A stretch of DNA of 10,000 nucleotides, taken from the NCBI GenBank assembly GCA_020216845.1, contig JAIWNK010000114.1:1-10000 (forward strand), in the 5' to 3' direction. The DNA is from Anaerolinea sp. Lineage in GTDB: Bacteria > Chloroflexota > Anaerolineae > Anaerolineales > Anaerolineaceae. Position numbers and translations under genes: made by a program. Positions 1 to 7,015 of the stretch are shown here, piece by piece (the stretch's first letter is position 1; every line of letters begins with the position of its first letter). The notes under the pieces were generated by a model. The model was given only the letters and a program-made list of their open reading frames with translations, did not search any database and had not been told where the DNA came from.

Positions 1-287
1 AAGACTCGCGCACAAACCTTTTGCAGGCCGCGCGTTGCCGGGCGCAAATCCGTTTCAATCAACCCGGCTTTCTCAAGGATGTTGATATGCAACGTCGCGG
101 TAGATTGCGGCAACCCCAACGCCTCAGCAATTTCCAACACCGTACTGGTATGCGTGCTTAAAAAGCGCAGAATTTCCAGGCGGGTTTCCGAACCAAGCGC
201 CTTGGTCACCGCTTCCAACCTGGGCAGGCTGCGATCATCGGCGATTAATTCCAACGTTCTCGTAATTGGGGCAGAGGATGGTTTCAT
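1..287 (-). CDS. ArsR-family (COG4189-like) HTH transcriptional regulator, C-terminus cut by window edge
   Basis: Reading the minus strand from the ATG at 287 gives 95 open codons to the left edge. Residues 22-43 (PRLEAVTKALGSETRLEILR and onward) match the start of the ArsR winged-helix domain. Residues 51-77 form the helix-turn-helix, with IAEALGLPQSTATLHINILE followed by KAGLI. The wing continues as LRPATRGLQKVC. The STA-LHI and RGLQKVC signatures resemble COG4189 regulators, which are usually about 300 residues long with a C-terminal effector region that would lie outside the window. No metal-binding CxC of ArsR/SmtB type is seen. The upstream 223 bases hold a good promoter and an imperfect palindrome over its start site, so autoregulation is plausible. 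No Shine-Dalgarno is visible before the ATG. It is transcribed separately from the glycan genes upstream. Family assignment is confident; the target is unknown. Confidence 0.82.
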   Translation of the reverse strand, partial: MKPSSAPITRTLELIADDRSLPRLEAVTKALGSETRLEILRFLSTHTSTVLEIAEALGLPQSTATLHINILEKAGLIETDLRPATRGLQKVCARV

Positions 288-318
288 GGGCAATCGAATT
301 TTATACAATCAACTTATT

Positions 319-332
319 ATGTTTCGATACAT
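319..332. promoter_or_regulatory. Imperfect palindrome, candidate operator of the ArsR-like gene
   Basis: ATGTTTCGATACAT is a 14-base imperfect palindrome with 12 of 14 positions symmetric, centred between 325 and 326. It lies just downstream of the -10 box at 336-341 and covers the predicted transcription start. That is a typical place for a repressor site. The same stretch also holds TTTC-N7-GAAA (322-336). Binding by the regulator encoded at 287 is an inference. Confidence 0.45.
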
Positions 333-335
333 GAA

Positions 336-363
336 ATTATACTTCATTCAAACAAAAAGTCAA
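336..363 (-). promoter_or_regulatory. Sigma-70-type promoter of the ArsR-like gene
   Basis: On the minus strand TTGACT (363-358, five of six consensus) is followed by a 16-base spacer and TATAAT (341-336, six of six). The predicted start is near 329, giving a leader of about 42 bases to the ATG at 287. The stretch is markedly AT-richer than the flanking genes. A second AT-rich box, TAAAAT at 303-298, lies exactly 10 bases before the ATG and could serve a second, nearly leaderless start. Confidence 0.65.
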
Positions 364-391
364 TAGGCAAAATTGGGTTTTGTCTCAAGAA

Positions 392-453
392 AACAGGCAA
401 CACCGGGCAAGCGTCATGGTGCTCACAGGAGCTGAACCCAAACCCTGCCTGTT
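392..453 (-). terminator. Weak candidate terminator after the glycan genes
   Basis: In the minus direction AACAGGCA (453-446) pairs with TGCCTGTT (399-392), and the second arm runs into TTTTCTT. The 46-base loop holds a small hairpin GCTC-CTGT-GAGC (432-421). The position, between the stop of the last glycan gene (511) and the next promoter (363), fits a terminator. The loop is much longer than usual and the stem is only 8 pairs, so this is tentative. Nothing else is seen in 364-510. Confidence 0.25.
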
Positions 454-510
454 GCACGCCCAGCCATGCCCCCCGAATCCCAAAAGCAAAAAGGAGGAGC
501 GTTCAGACGG

Positions 511-1281
511 TTAGCCGCGCTCAAACATGCGACGGCGGCGGGCATTGATCCACGGCGCGGCCAATTTGCGCAGCCAATATTTGGCCACAATCGGCGAAAG
601 CCATGAGCCGCCATCGCGATAGTGCACCCGCAGCATTTCCGGCCAGCAGCGGTCATCGGCGGCCACCGTCTTGGCATCCGAATGCAGCCGGAAATTGGCC
701 CACACCCGCCCGGGCAAATACACCAATGGCGCCAGCGCCGCCAGCCGCACCCACAGGTCATAATCCATGGCAAAATAAAAACTTGGGTCCAACGGGCCAA
801 CCTTGCGCCACAAATCGGCGCGGAAGAAAGTTGCCTGCTGCGGCACATGCACAAAGCCACGTCGCAATTTGCGATAATCCGTCTGCGCCGCCGGAAAACG
901 CCCAATCACCCGCCCATTTTCGTCTATGAAATTGGCTTCGCCATACACTGCCGCCGCCTGAGGATGTTCGGCCAGCGCAGCCACTGCCTGCGCCACCGCC
1001 CCCGGCTCGTAGGTATCATCCGAATTCAGCCAGGCCAATATCTCTCCATGCGCATGGGCAAAGCCCTTGTTCAGCGCATCCGTCTGCCCGCGATCCTTTT
1101 CAGAAACCCACCAGGCAAGCTGAGCGTCATACTTGCGCAAAATCTCAACACTGCCATCCGTCGAGCCGCCATCCACAACGATGTATTCAATCTCAACACC
1201 TTGCTGAGAGAGCACAGACTGAATCGTCGCCTCCAGAAAGCGCGCCTGATTGAAAGAAGGGGTAACAATTGAAACCAGCAC
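511..1281 (-). CDS. Family 2 glycosyltransferase (GT-A fold, WfgS-like)
   Basis: This 256-residue protein transfers a sugar from a nucleotide-sugar donor to a growing surface glycan at the cytoplasmic membrane face. The GT-A start VSIVTPSFNQARFLEATIQS (3-22) is followed by VVDGGSTDGS (35-44), the nucleotide-binding loop. DRGQTDALNKG (63-73) follows, then the metal-binding NSDD (86-89). PQQATFFR (147-154) and the acceptor-side MDYDLW (172-177) are typical of WfgS/WcaA-like GT2 enzymes. No membrane segment is evident, and the basic C-terminus (RRRRMF) could help membrane contact. The start is GTG, supported by AAGGAG (1292-1287) five bases upstream. It lies 24 bases after the DUF6056-like gene and probably closes the operon. 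The fold and class are confident; donor and acceptor cannot be told. Confidence 0.93.
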   Translation of the reverse strand: MLVSIVTPSFNQARFLEATIQSVLSQQGVEIEYIVVDGGSTDGSVEILRKYDAQLAWWVSEKDRGQTDALNKGFAHAHGEILAWLNSDDTYEPGAVAQAVAALAEHPQAAAVYGEANFIDENGRVIGRFPAAQTDYRKLRRGFVHVPQQATFFRADLWRKVGPLDPSFYFAMDYDLWVRLAALAPLVYLPGRVWANFRLHSDAKTVAADDRCWPEMLRVHYRDGGSWLSPIVAKYWLRKLAAPWINARRRRMFERG

Positions 1282-1305
1282 GTTCTCTCCTTAAACTCTA
1301 GCCTT

Positions 1306-2724
1306 TCATTTTGCCGTCAGGCTATCCACCTGATAATAGCCTGCGGCGCACACATTCACCCAATCATCCGGGTTGGGACCATAATCTTCCAGGCTTTGCA
1401 CCACATCCGTCTCCACCGTCACCAAATTGCGCTGCCCAGCAGCACGCTGCGCCAGCAATTGCGCATGGCGCGCGTCCCAACGTTGTGCCTTGACCGCCAG
1501 CAAGGTCGCCTCTTGCTGTGCCACTTGCACCGTCCGCAACGGATAAACCGCCAAAACCAGCAACAGCAGCAAGGCCGCCAAACGCAGCTTTTGCCCACCC
1601 AGCCAGCCCGCCAGCAAACGCCCGCAGACCAACGCCGCCGCGCCCAGGCCCAACAGCCAGGCAAAGCGCGAAGGCATCAGCGCCCGCCCCGCCGGAGCAA
1701 CCAGGCCGCCATACACACTGGGCGCGGTTGCGCAAAAAATTAACCCAAACACAAACACGCCCACCAAGGCGAGCCAACCGGCCGCCCTGCGCACGCTTAC
1801 CCGTTCAGCCGGAGCACTCCACCAGGCAAACAAGCCCACAAAGGCGCCAAACACCAGGTTCGGCAAAGGTTGGTCTTTGAGTGAGTGATACAGAAAGGCC
1901 ACCTCATAGCGCAAGGTGTACGCAATCAACTGCCACAGCGAATCGGGCGGCGGCAAACTTGCCTGCCGCAGCGCATTGGCAGGAGAAAACGCCATCAGCC
2001 CCAGTGCCACAGCGGTGCCCAGCCCCGCAGCCAACATCAGCCGCAGCATCCCCCGCCACACCTGCGGCCTGAAAATCAGCACCAGGCAAGCCAACATCAG
2101 CAAGGCGCCCAACTGCATTGCCGCAAAAGTCTCCGAGAGCCCACCAATGAAGAACGCCAACAAACCCACGCCCACCAAAGCCGCGCCCGTCGGTTGCCGA
2201 CGCGTGCGCAATTGCCGCACCCCCACAGCAAACAGCCCCATCGCCAGCGCCGCCGGCAGGCTATAATGCAAAATGCCCATGCGCCAATACCACGTTTGCA
2301 AACGATGCGGCGCAAGCCAAACCGCAAAAAACGTCAACAGCAGCGCCCCAGCCAACAGCCAGCCGCTTTTCAGCTTCCACGCTGACCAAAAGCTGCGCTG
2401 CAACTCGCCCAACAGCGCCCAAGCGCCCAAAACCCAGGCAAGCAAGACCAACGCAGGCAGCAACCGCACGCCCCACAACCCATTGAAGCTCAGAGCATCG
2501 GTCAGGGCAGCCAAAGGCACAACCGAAAAGCGATTGCTTGTGTGCAAATACCATTGCAATGTGCCATTCAGCCATCCATTTTGCTGAATGTTTGCCGAAT
2601 AGCAATAATCATCCGCCCACAAACGGCTAAAACTGCCCGCATAGGCAAACCCCAACAACCCCGCCGCAAGCGCCAGCAATACCAGGGCAAGCACAACCGT
2701 TTCTGCAAGGTCGCGCAATTTCAT
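1306..2724 (-). CDS. Multi-pass membrane protein, DUF6056-like (possible GT-C-type transferase)
   Basis: This 472-residue protein has about a dozen hydrophobic segments. After the first one (about 10-30) comes the acidic loop WADDYCYSA (36-44) and then HTSNRF (61-66). QTWYWRMGILHYSLP (143-157) and GGLSETFA (194-201) follow in the next loops. The DD motif in the first outer loop, followed by W..G..Y.LP and E in later loops, recalls the DUF6056 group, whose layout resembles GT-C transferases or polymerases acting on lipid-linked glycans. Catalysis is inferred, not shown. The C-terminal 50 residues (about 420-472) look soluble and probably extracytoplasmic. The ATG overlaps the TGA of the upstream GT-C gene as ATGA (2724-2721). 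A strong AAGGAGG (2738-2732) sits 7 bases before it inside that gene, which points to translational coupling and a shared task. Confidence 0.8.
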   Translation of the reverse strand: MKLRDLAETVVLALVLLALAAGLLGFAYAGSFSRLWADDYCYSANIQQNGWLNGTLQWYLHTSNRFSVVPLAALTDALSFNGLWGVRLLPALVLLAWVLGAWALLGELQRSFWSAWKLKSGWLLAGALLLTFFAVWLAPHRLQTWYWRMGILHYSLPAALAMGLFAVGVRQLRTRRQPTGAALVGVGLLAFFIGGLSETFAAMQLGALLMLACLVLIFRPQVWRGMLRLMLAAGLGTAVALGLMAFSPANALRQASLPPPDSLWQLIAYTLRYEVAFLYHSLKDQPLPNLVFGAFVGLFAWWSAPAERVSVRRAAGWLALVGVFVFGLIFCATAPSVYGGLVAPAGRALMPSRFAWLLGLGAAALVCGRLLAGWLGGQKLRLAALLLLLVLAVYPLRTVQVAQQEATLLAVKAQRWDARHAQLLAQRAAGQRNLVTVETDVVQSLEDYGPNPDDWVNVCAAGYYQVDSLTAK

Positions 2725-4220
2725 CGCTGCCCCTCCTTCAGGTCAAATATGTACACCGCATCCGTCTGCACGCGCAACGGATAGGCCTGCAACAGCTGCT
2801 GCAATTCGGGTTGACGCCGCCACTCCTCAAAATCGGTGACCAGAAAAATATCCTGCCCCTGCACCCGCTCGGCAAACATCTCGCGCACATCCAGCGGATT
2901 GCCAGCCAGGGCGCGATATTCAAAATCACCCGCCGAGAACCAGCTATCACAGGTGCGCCAGCCCCAGTACACCAACGGATAGCCATAATCCTGCGTCAGC
3001 GCCAACACGCGCTCATTTGGGCCAATTGCCTGCCCAACCTGTGCCCAAAAAGCCGCCTGCGGACGATAATCCGTCTTGCGCAACGCATAGAGGGCATTGG
3101 CACTGCCCAAAGCACACAAGCTCAAACCAATCAACGACACAACCAGCGCCGCCTTGGCTTTCCCCAACCAGGGCGTTGCAGCCAAAGCAGTGAATAGCAA
3201 TTGCACCACAGCCGCCAGGCTGATGGCCGTCAACGCCAGCAACGGCAATTGATAATAATCATGCGTCGTGATGTGATAAGCAAACGCCGCCCCGTAAAGG
3301 AAATAACCCACCCAGGCCCCCAAGAGCAAGGCGCGCAGCTTACGCTCAGCAATCAGCCACACCCCCACCCCTGCCAACGCCACCCAGGGCAAACCAGCCG
3401 TCTGCGAGATCTTTTGCAGCCACAGCCAATAAAATGAAGGCTGCACCCACAAAGCCGGGAAAAAGCGCAAACTAAATTGGCCGGCCATGCGCTGCGTCCA
3501 GACGAGGCCATAAAGCAAGAAAATTGTTAAAGGCAAAGCCGCCAGCAAAACCGCCAGCCACAAACGCAGCGAACGCAATTGCCGGGCCAGGCCGGGCCAG
3601 CCCTCCGCCAGCAACACCCCCAACCAGGCCGCAGCGACGAAGAAAACCGCCACCGACTTGACCAACAATGCCAACCCTGCCAACAGTCCCGCCAGCAGCA
3701 TCCGCCCCCAACTTTGCGGTGCGTCTTGCCAGCGCAAGGCCGCCCACACGGCCCACACAATGCTAGCCGTCAGCAACGGATCCGGTTGAAAACTGCGGCT
3801 TGCCTGAATGGCATAGGGCAAGAACAAAAAATAGGCCAATGCAGCCCAGGCACCCACCAGCCCACCGGCGGTGCGGCGGGCCAGCAAGAACACCCCCCAC
3901 GCTCCCCAGACCCAAAACAAAATTGCATATAGCCGCCCAACCCAGGGCAATTCCTGCCCCAAAAGCCGATAGGTCAAGGCAGTCAGGCCCTCCATCAGCG
4001 GCGGCTCGATCAGCGCTTCGCGCTGCGCCTGTGCCTGAGCAGCCAGGGCCGCTTCGCTCTCGGGCGGCAAATACAGCGCCCGCGCCAGAATCAAGGCCCG
4101 CACCTGCCGCACCGGATGAAAATCAAGCGGCAAATCGGTCAGGTCATACAAACGCAAGCCCACCCCCACACACAGCCAAAGGGCCAGCAGCCATCGTTGA
4201 AATCGCTTTGAATGCATCAT
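2721..4220 (-). CDS. GT-C glycosyltransferase, PMT/ArnT type
   Basis: This 499-residue integral membrane protein belongs to the family that uses polyprenyl-phosphate sugars to glycosylate outer-face acceptors. A signal-anchor helix (10-27) precedes the first outer loop with LDFHPVRQVR (32-41), whose Asp33 is the likely catalytic acid. SRSFQPDPLL (141-150) and YHITTHDYYQLPLL (315-328) are recurrent motifs of bacterial members. About 10-12 membrane helices follow, then a soluble C-terminal region (about 380-499) with alternating structure. Two adjacent ATG codons (4220 and 4217) could start it. No Shine-Dalgarno is seen; instead TATAAT lies 10 bases upstream, so a nearly leaderless message is possible. 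It overlaps the DUF6056-like gene by 4 bases. Lipid A-type sugar, glycoprotein or polysaccharide acceptors are all possible. Confidence 0.88.
   Translation of the reverse strand: MMHSKRFQRWLLALWLCVGVGLRLYDLTDLPLDFHPVRQVRALILARALYLPPESEAALAAQAQAQREALIEPPLMEGLTALTYRLLGQELPWVGRLYAILFWVWGAWGVFLLARRTAGGLVGAWAALAYFLFLPYAIQASRSFQPDPLLTASIVWAVWAALRWQDAPQSWGRMLLAGLLAGLALLVKSVAVFFVAAAWLGVLLAEGWPGLARQLRSLRLWLAVLLAALPLTIFLLYGLVWTQRMAGQFSLRFFPALWVQPSFYWLWLQKISQTAGLPWVALAGVGVWLIAERKLRALLLGAWVGYFLYGAAFAYHITTHDYYQLPLLALTAISLAAVVQLLFTALAATPWLGKAKAALVVSLIGLSLCALGSANALYALRKTDYRPQAAFWAQVGQAIGPNERVLALTQDYGYPLVYWGWRTCDSWFSAGDFEYRALAGNPLDVREMFAERVQGQDIFLVTDFEEWRRQPELQQLLQAYPLRVQTDAVYIFDLKEGQR
3581..3600. repeat. 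Perfect 10-bp tandem duplication inside the GT-C gene
   Basis: GCCGGGCCAG occurs twice back to back. It codes part of WPGLARQ near residue 208 of the GT-C protein. Loss or gain of one unit would shift the reading frame. Two units are too few to call it a phase-variable tract. Confidence 0.6.
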
Positions 4221-4222
4221 GC

Positions 4223-4241
4223 CGGGGTGGATTATACCCCG
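4223..4241 (-). promoter_or_regulatory. TATAAT box inside an inverted repeat before the GT-C gene
   Basis: In the 43 bases between surE and the GT-C gene, CGGGGT (4241-4236) and ACCCCG (4228-4223) form a 6-pair inverted repeat whose 7-base loop and arm edge contain a perfect TATAAT (4236-4231, minus strand). The box ends 10 bases before the ATG at 4220, so a transcript from it would have a leader of only about 2-4 bases. No good -35 is seen at 16-18 bases. As a hairpin it has no U-tract in the minus direction, so it is not a normal terminator for surE. Confidence 0.4.
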
Positions 4242-4263
4242 TTTTATCTGCGCATCACCGGAA

Positions 4264-5001
4264 TCAGGGTTGTTGCGTGTTTTTCAAACGGCTCAGCCAC
4301 TCATCATCCGTCAGGCTGAGGCGCAGCGGCGTCAGCGACACATAGCCATGATCCACCGCCCAACGGTCGCTGTCTTCATCCGGCTCGGTCAACGGAATGG
4401 CCGAGAACCAGTAATGCCGTCGCCCCATCGGATCCTGACTTTCAACCACCTTGCCATTGTATTGCCGCACCGACTGATGCGTCCAACGAATGCCAATGGG
4501 GTCTTCCGGCAAGTTGACGTTGATCAGGCTCGGCATTTCTTGTGGAGAGCGCAAAACCATTCGTAACACCTCGGCAATAAACGGCTTTTGCCGGTCATAG
4601 GTCGGCTCATTGCCAAAGATATTTTGACTGAAAGCCAGGCCGCGCGTGCCGAACAGCACCCCCTGTTTGGCAGCAGCGACCGTGCCAGAATGCCAGATAT
4701 CACTGCCCATATTGCTGCCCAAATTGATCCCCGAAACGACCAAATCGGCACCGCCCCAGTGAAACAACCCCATTGCCACGCAATCTGCCGGGGTGCCATT
4801 GACGCGGTAGGCCTCAAAGCCTTTCAAAAGCTTCACCGGATGATACTTGAGCGGGCGTTGAATCGTGATGGCATGACCAACCGCCGATTGCTCAAAATCG
4901 GGGGCAAAAATCAACACCTCGCCAAACTGCGCCGCAACCTCGGCCAATGCCATCAGGCCAGGGCTAAAAATTCCATCGTCATTGCTGACCAAAATGCGCA
5001 T
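4264..5001 (-). CDS. surE: SurE 5'/3'-nucleotidase (survival protein)
   Basis: SurE is a cytoplasmic metal-dependent phosphatase that removes phosphate from 5'- and 3'-nucleoside monophosphates, with reported exopolyphosphatase activity in some homologues. At 245 residues it is of usual length and all signatures are present. ILVSNDDG (3-10) carries the metal ligands Asp8 and Asp9. [15 protein letters not shown] (33-47) carries Ser39. NGTPADCV (68-75) follows, then [10 protein letters not shown] (90-99) with Asn93. HSGTVAAA (104-111) closes the active site. The start is ATG with AAGGAG (5015-5010) 8 bases upstream. It is separated by 95 bases from the methyltransferase gene and may have its own promoter. 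Stationary-phase partners such as pcm, nlpD or rpoS are not adjacent; it sits instead between glycan genes, possibly by chance. The identification is very secure. Confidence 0.97.
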   Translation of the reverse strand: MRILVSNDDGIFSPGLMALAEVAAQFGEVLIFAPDFEQSAVGHAITIQRPLKYHPVKLLKGFEAYRVNGTPADCVAMGLFHWGGADLVVSGINLGSNMGSDIWHSGTVAAAKQGVLFGTRGLAFSQNIFGNEPTYDRQKPFIAEVLRMVLRSPQEMPSLINVNLPEDPIGIRWTHQSVRQYNGKVVESQDPMGRRHYWFSAIPLTEPDEDSDRWAVDHGYVSLTPLRLSLTDDEWLSRLKNTQQP

Positions 5002-5096
5002 TCTACTGTCTCCTTAATTTTTTCGTATCGTTGATTGTATACCACACCGGTAAAGATTGGTTTAAGGGCAGCTTAACAGTCCGTAAACAATGCCGC
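5002..5096 (-). promoter_or_regulatory. surE leader region with a weak candidate promoter
   Basis: This gap is the longest inside the glycan block. On the minus strand TATACAAT (5041-5034) is preceded by TGG, giving an extended -10-like element; no good -35 is seen. The leader then carries a clear AAGGAG ribosome site (5015-5010). Further upstream a 5-pair inverted repeat, TTAAG/CTTAA (5062-5066 and 5072-5076) with a 5-base loop, has no U-tract and is too weak to call a terminator. Confidence 0.3.
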
Positions 5097-6113
5097 TCAG
5101 CCCGCCGCATGACGCACGCGCAACACGGCAATTTTCGTGCTGTGCACAAATGGCGCCGGGTCGGCAGCAGCAACAGGGCAACGGCCAATGCAATCTGCGC
5201 CAACCGGCACAAGCTGCTCAATCGTCAGCCAGCCGCCATCACACAAGCACTGCAAAGACGCAAGATAGTCGCGCCCGCTGACAAACAAAGCATTGTTGAT
5301 GGCCACAAGCCAGCCGCCGCTGCGCACCAACGGACGCAAGCGATTGATCAGCCGTTCCATGTCGTTTTCCAAATCCACCCGCCCGCTTGCGGTCACCGCA
5401 AAAAAAGGCGCGTCCAGCACCGCAGCATCGAATTGCACGCCAGCCCGGCGCAAGCGCGCCGTGAGCGGATGAAAATCGCCGGTCAAAAAATCACTGCGCT
5501 GCACCGGCAAGCCATTCAGCGCATAGCTTTGTTTGGCAAGGTTGAGAAATTGCGGATTGCGATCGAGCTGCACAACTTGTGTTGCCCCACCTGCCAGCGC
5601 GGCAACGCCCAGGCTGCCTGTGTAAGCAAATGTATTGAGCAAAGTTTTGCCGGATAGGTTGTCTTTCAGCCACGCACGCAGCAAGCGCGTATCCAGGTAA
5701 AAACTGTCATCCTGATTCATCTGCAAATCGAGCGCATACCACACGTCGTTCTCACGCAGTCGCCGATCGGGCTTCTCGCCCCACAGCAACCGTCCCCGCC
5801 GCATTGCCTGCAACTCTGCCGGGGCAGCAGCAACCGCAAGCAAAGGTTTGCGGTCTTTGACCAACACCGCCCGCACCCAAGGCAAAAGCTGCCGCAGCTG
5901 CACCGCAAGCATCCCCAATTGCCCATCATTCAGCAGTGGTTCGTGCCGATGAAAGACCAGCGTATGTGCGTACAGGTCAACGGTCAGCCCGGCATAGCCC
6001 TCGCGAAAGCCATCGAACAGCCGCCGCGCCGCCCAACGCCCGCCATCTGCCAACAAATCGGGCAGGCGCTGCGCAGCAGCATCGCAAATCAGCTGCTCCA
6101 GCTCCATGCTCAC
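5097..6113 (-). CDS. RlmI-like class I SAM-dependent methyltransferase (COG1092-type), no PUA domain
   Basis: The protein (338 residues from GTG, 336 from the in-frame ATG at 6107) probably methylates rRNA, like the 23S rRNA m5C enzyme RlmI, in the cytoplasm. An N-terminal region (30-110) with DGFREGYAGLTVDLY (34-48) resembles the central domain of RlmI relatives. SFYLDTR (137-143) leads into SAM motif I LNTFAYTGSLGVAA (159-172). Asp184 (VQLDRN) should bind the SAM ribose, and SDFL (207-210) is motif III. Motif IV reads LDAPFF (233-238), where the family usually has DPPxF. The end HSTKIAVLRVR (324-334) is typical. E. coli RlmI has about 60 more residues, an N-terminal PUA domain that is missing here. 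The GTG overlaps the GNAT stop as GTGA (6113-6110). Substrate specificity is unproven. Confidence 0.85.
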   Translation of the reverse strand: MSMELEQLICDAAAQRLPDLLADGGRWAARRLFDGFREGYAGLTVDLYAHTLVFHRHEPLLNDGQLGMLAVQLRQLLPWVRAVLVKDRKPLLAVAAAPAELQAMRRGRLLWGEKPDRRLRENDVWYALDLQMNQDDSFYLDTRLLRAWLKDNLSGKTLLNTFAYTGSLGVAALAGGATQVVQLDRNPQFLNLAKQSYALNGLPVQRSDFLTGDFHPLTARLRRAGVQFDAAVLDAPFFAVTASGRVDLENDMERLINRLRPLVRSGGWLVAINNALFVSGRDYLASLQCLCDGGWLTIEQLVPVGADCIGRCPVAAADPAPFVHSTKIAVLRVRHAAG

Positions 6114-7009
6114 CCGCCAACCGGCTGCACAGCCAAGGAAAACCAGGCTGTTTCAGCAACCTTGCTGAAACCCATTGCCTCAGCCAGGCGCTGCATGGCC
6201 AGGTTCTCACTACTTGTACCGAGTTTCACAATAACCTGCTGTGGATGTTCAGCTGCCATTGTCAAATGGCGCAAAGCAGCCGTCAAAATCGCTCGCCCCA
6301 GGCCGCGCCCCTGAAAATCAGGGTGCACGCCAATCGGGTCGGTGTAAGCTTGCTGCTGCTCCACATCCCAGCCGCCAATGCAAAAGGCGCACAGCTGACC
6401 GCTGGGGGCAACCATCACCAAATCAAGATTGGGCAAATAGCCCGGGGCGCGCATGATGGCCAGGCGCTCTTCCACCGTCATGTGATCCGTGCCAAACGCC
6501 GCCCGGTGCAATTCCACCAACGCCGCCACCTCGTCCTCGCCTTGCACAGGGCGCAGCAAAAAGCCCGCCGGCAAAGGGCTCTCTGCCAGCGGCAGGGTCA
6601 ACGGACGTGCGTAGTGCAAAGAGCGCACCGCCTGAGCAACAAACCCTTGCCGCAAAAGCAAATCACGCCGCCACGTCCATGCTACATCGCAGCAGGCATC
6701 CAATGACGCTTCCCCGCGCCGCCGAATGCATTCCACTGCCCAGCTGACCATGTCTGCCTCCCGCTGCGGCGACAACCAGGCCGGGTCGGCCACCTCGAAC
6801 CAGAAGTTGGCATACGCATCCACATACACAAAAGCCGCCGGGCTTCCATCCGCTGCCGGCCAAATGCGCAACGTGCTTTGCACCTCCGGCAACTGCATCG
6901 CCTCTTCAAAATCCACAATTGCAGGGGGGCGCGTCAACCCAGCTATCAACGCACGCGCCGCCTGAACGGAAGCTTCGATCGTCACCGGAGGAAAATGGTC
7001 AGGGGGCAC
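6110..7009 (-). CDS. Tandem-domain GNAT family N-acetyltransferase
   Basis: This 299-residue cytoplasmic protein has two GNAT-like halves. The C-terminal half (148-295) is intact. It starts FLLRPVQGEDEVAALVELHR, has the motif A strand DPIGVHPDFQGRGLGRAIL (224-242) with the acetyl-CoA pyrophosphate loop QGRGLG (233-238), and ends with SENLAMQRLAEAMGF (267-281). The N-terminal half (about 10-135) has only LRRGE- and LLRQGF-like traces and no clear Q/RxxGxG loop, so it is probably a degenerate domain. The layout is like MshD-type double GNATs, but nothing points to mycothiol. GTG start with AAAGG (7023-7019) 9 bases upstream. It lies 6 bases after the oxidoreductase gene and overlaps the methyltransferase gene. 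It could acetylate an amino sugar of the glycan or a small molecule; the substrate is unknown. Confidence 0.85.
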   Translation of the reverse strand: MPPDHFPPVTIEASVQAARALIAGLTRPPAIVDFEEAMQLPEVQSTLRIWPAADGSPAAFVYVDAYANFWFEVADPAWLSPQREADMVSWAVECIRRRGEASLDACCDVAWTWRRDLLLRQGFVAQAVRSLHYARPLTLPLAESPLPAGFLLRPVQGEDEVAALVELHRAAFGTDHMTVEERLAIMRAPGYLPNLDLVMVAPSGQLCAFCIGGWDVEQQQAYTDPIGVHPDFQGRGLGRAILTAALRHLTMAAEHPQQVIVKLGTSSENLAMQRLAEAMGFSKVAETAWFSLAVQPVGG

Positions 7010-7015
7010 TGTTTT

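Noticed and set aside
622..1272. Plus-strand open frame of 216 codons opposite the GT2 gene
   Set aside because: Fully covered by a well-supported GT2 gene; composition is typical of an antisense shadow.
2261..2605. Possible frameshift or second gene in the DUF6056-like region
   Set aside because: The 472-residue frame is continuous with membrane segments and motifs throughout. The alternative frame is Cys/Trp/Arg-rich noise.
4223..4248. Hairpin followed by TTTTAT on the plus strand, like a rho-independent terminator
   Set aside because: No plus-strand gene lies upstream to be terminated, and in the transcribed minus direction there is no U-tract. The promoter reading fits better.
5031..5657. 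Plus-strand open frame of 208 codons over the surE leader and methyltransferase end
   Set aside because: Most of it is antisense to the methyltransferase, and no domain or ribosome site supports it.
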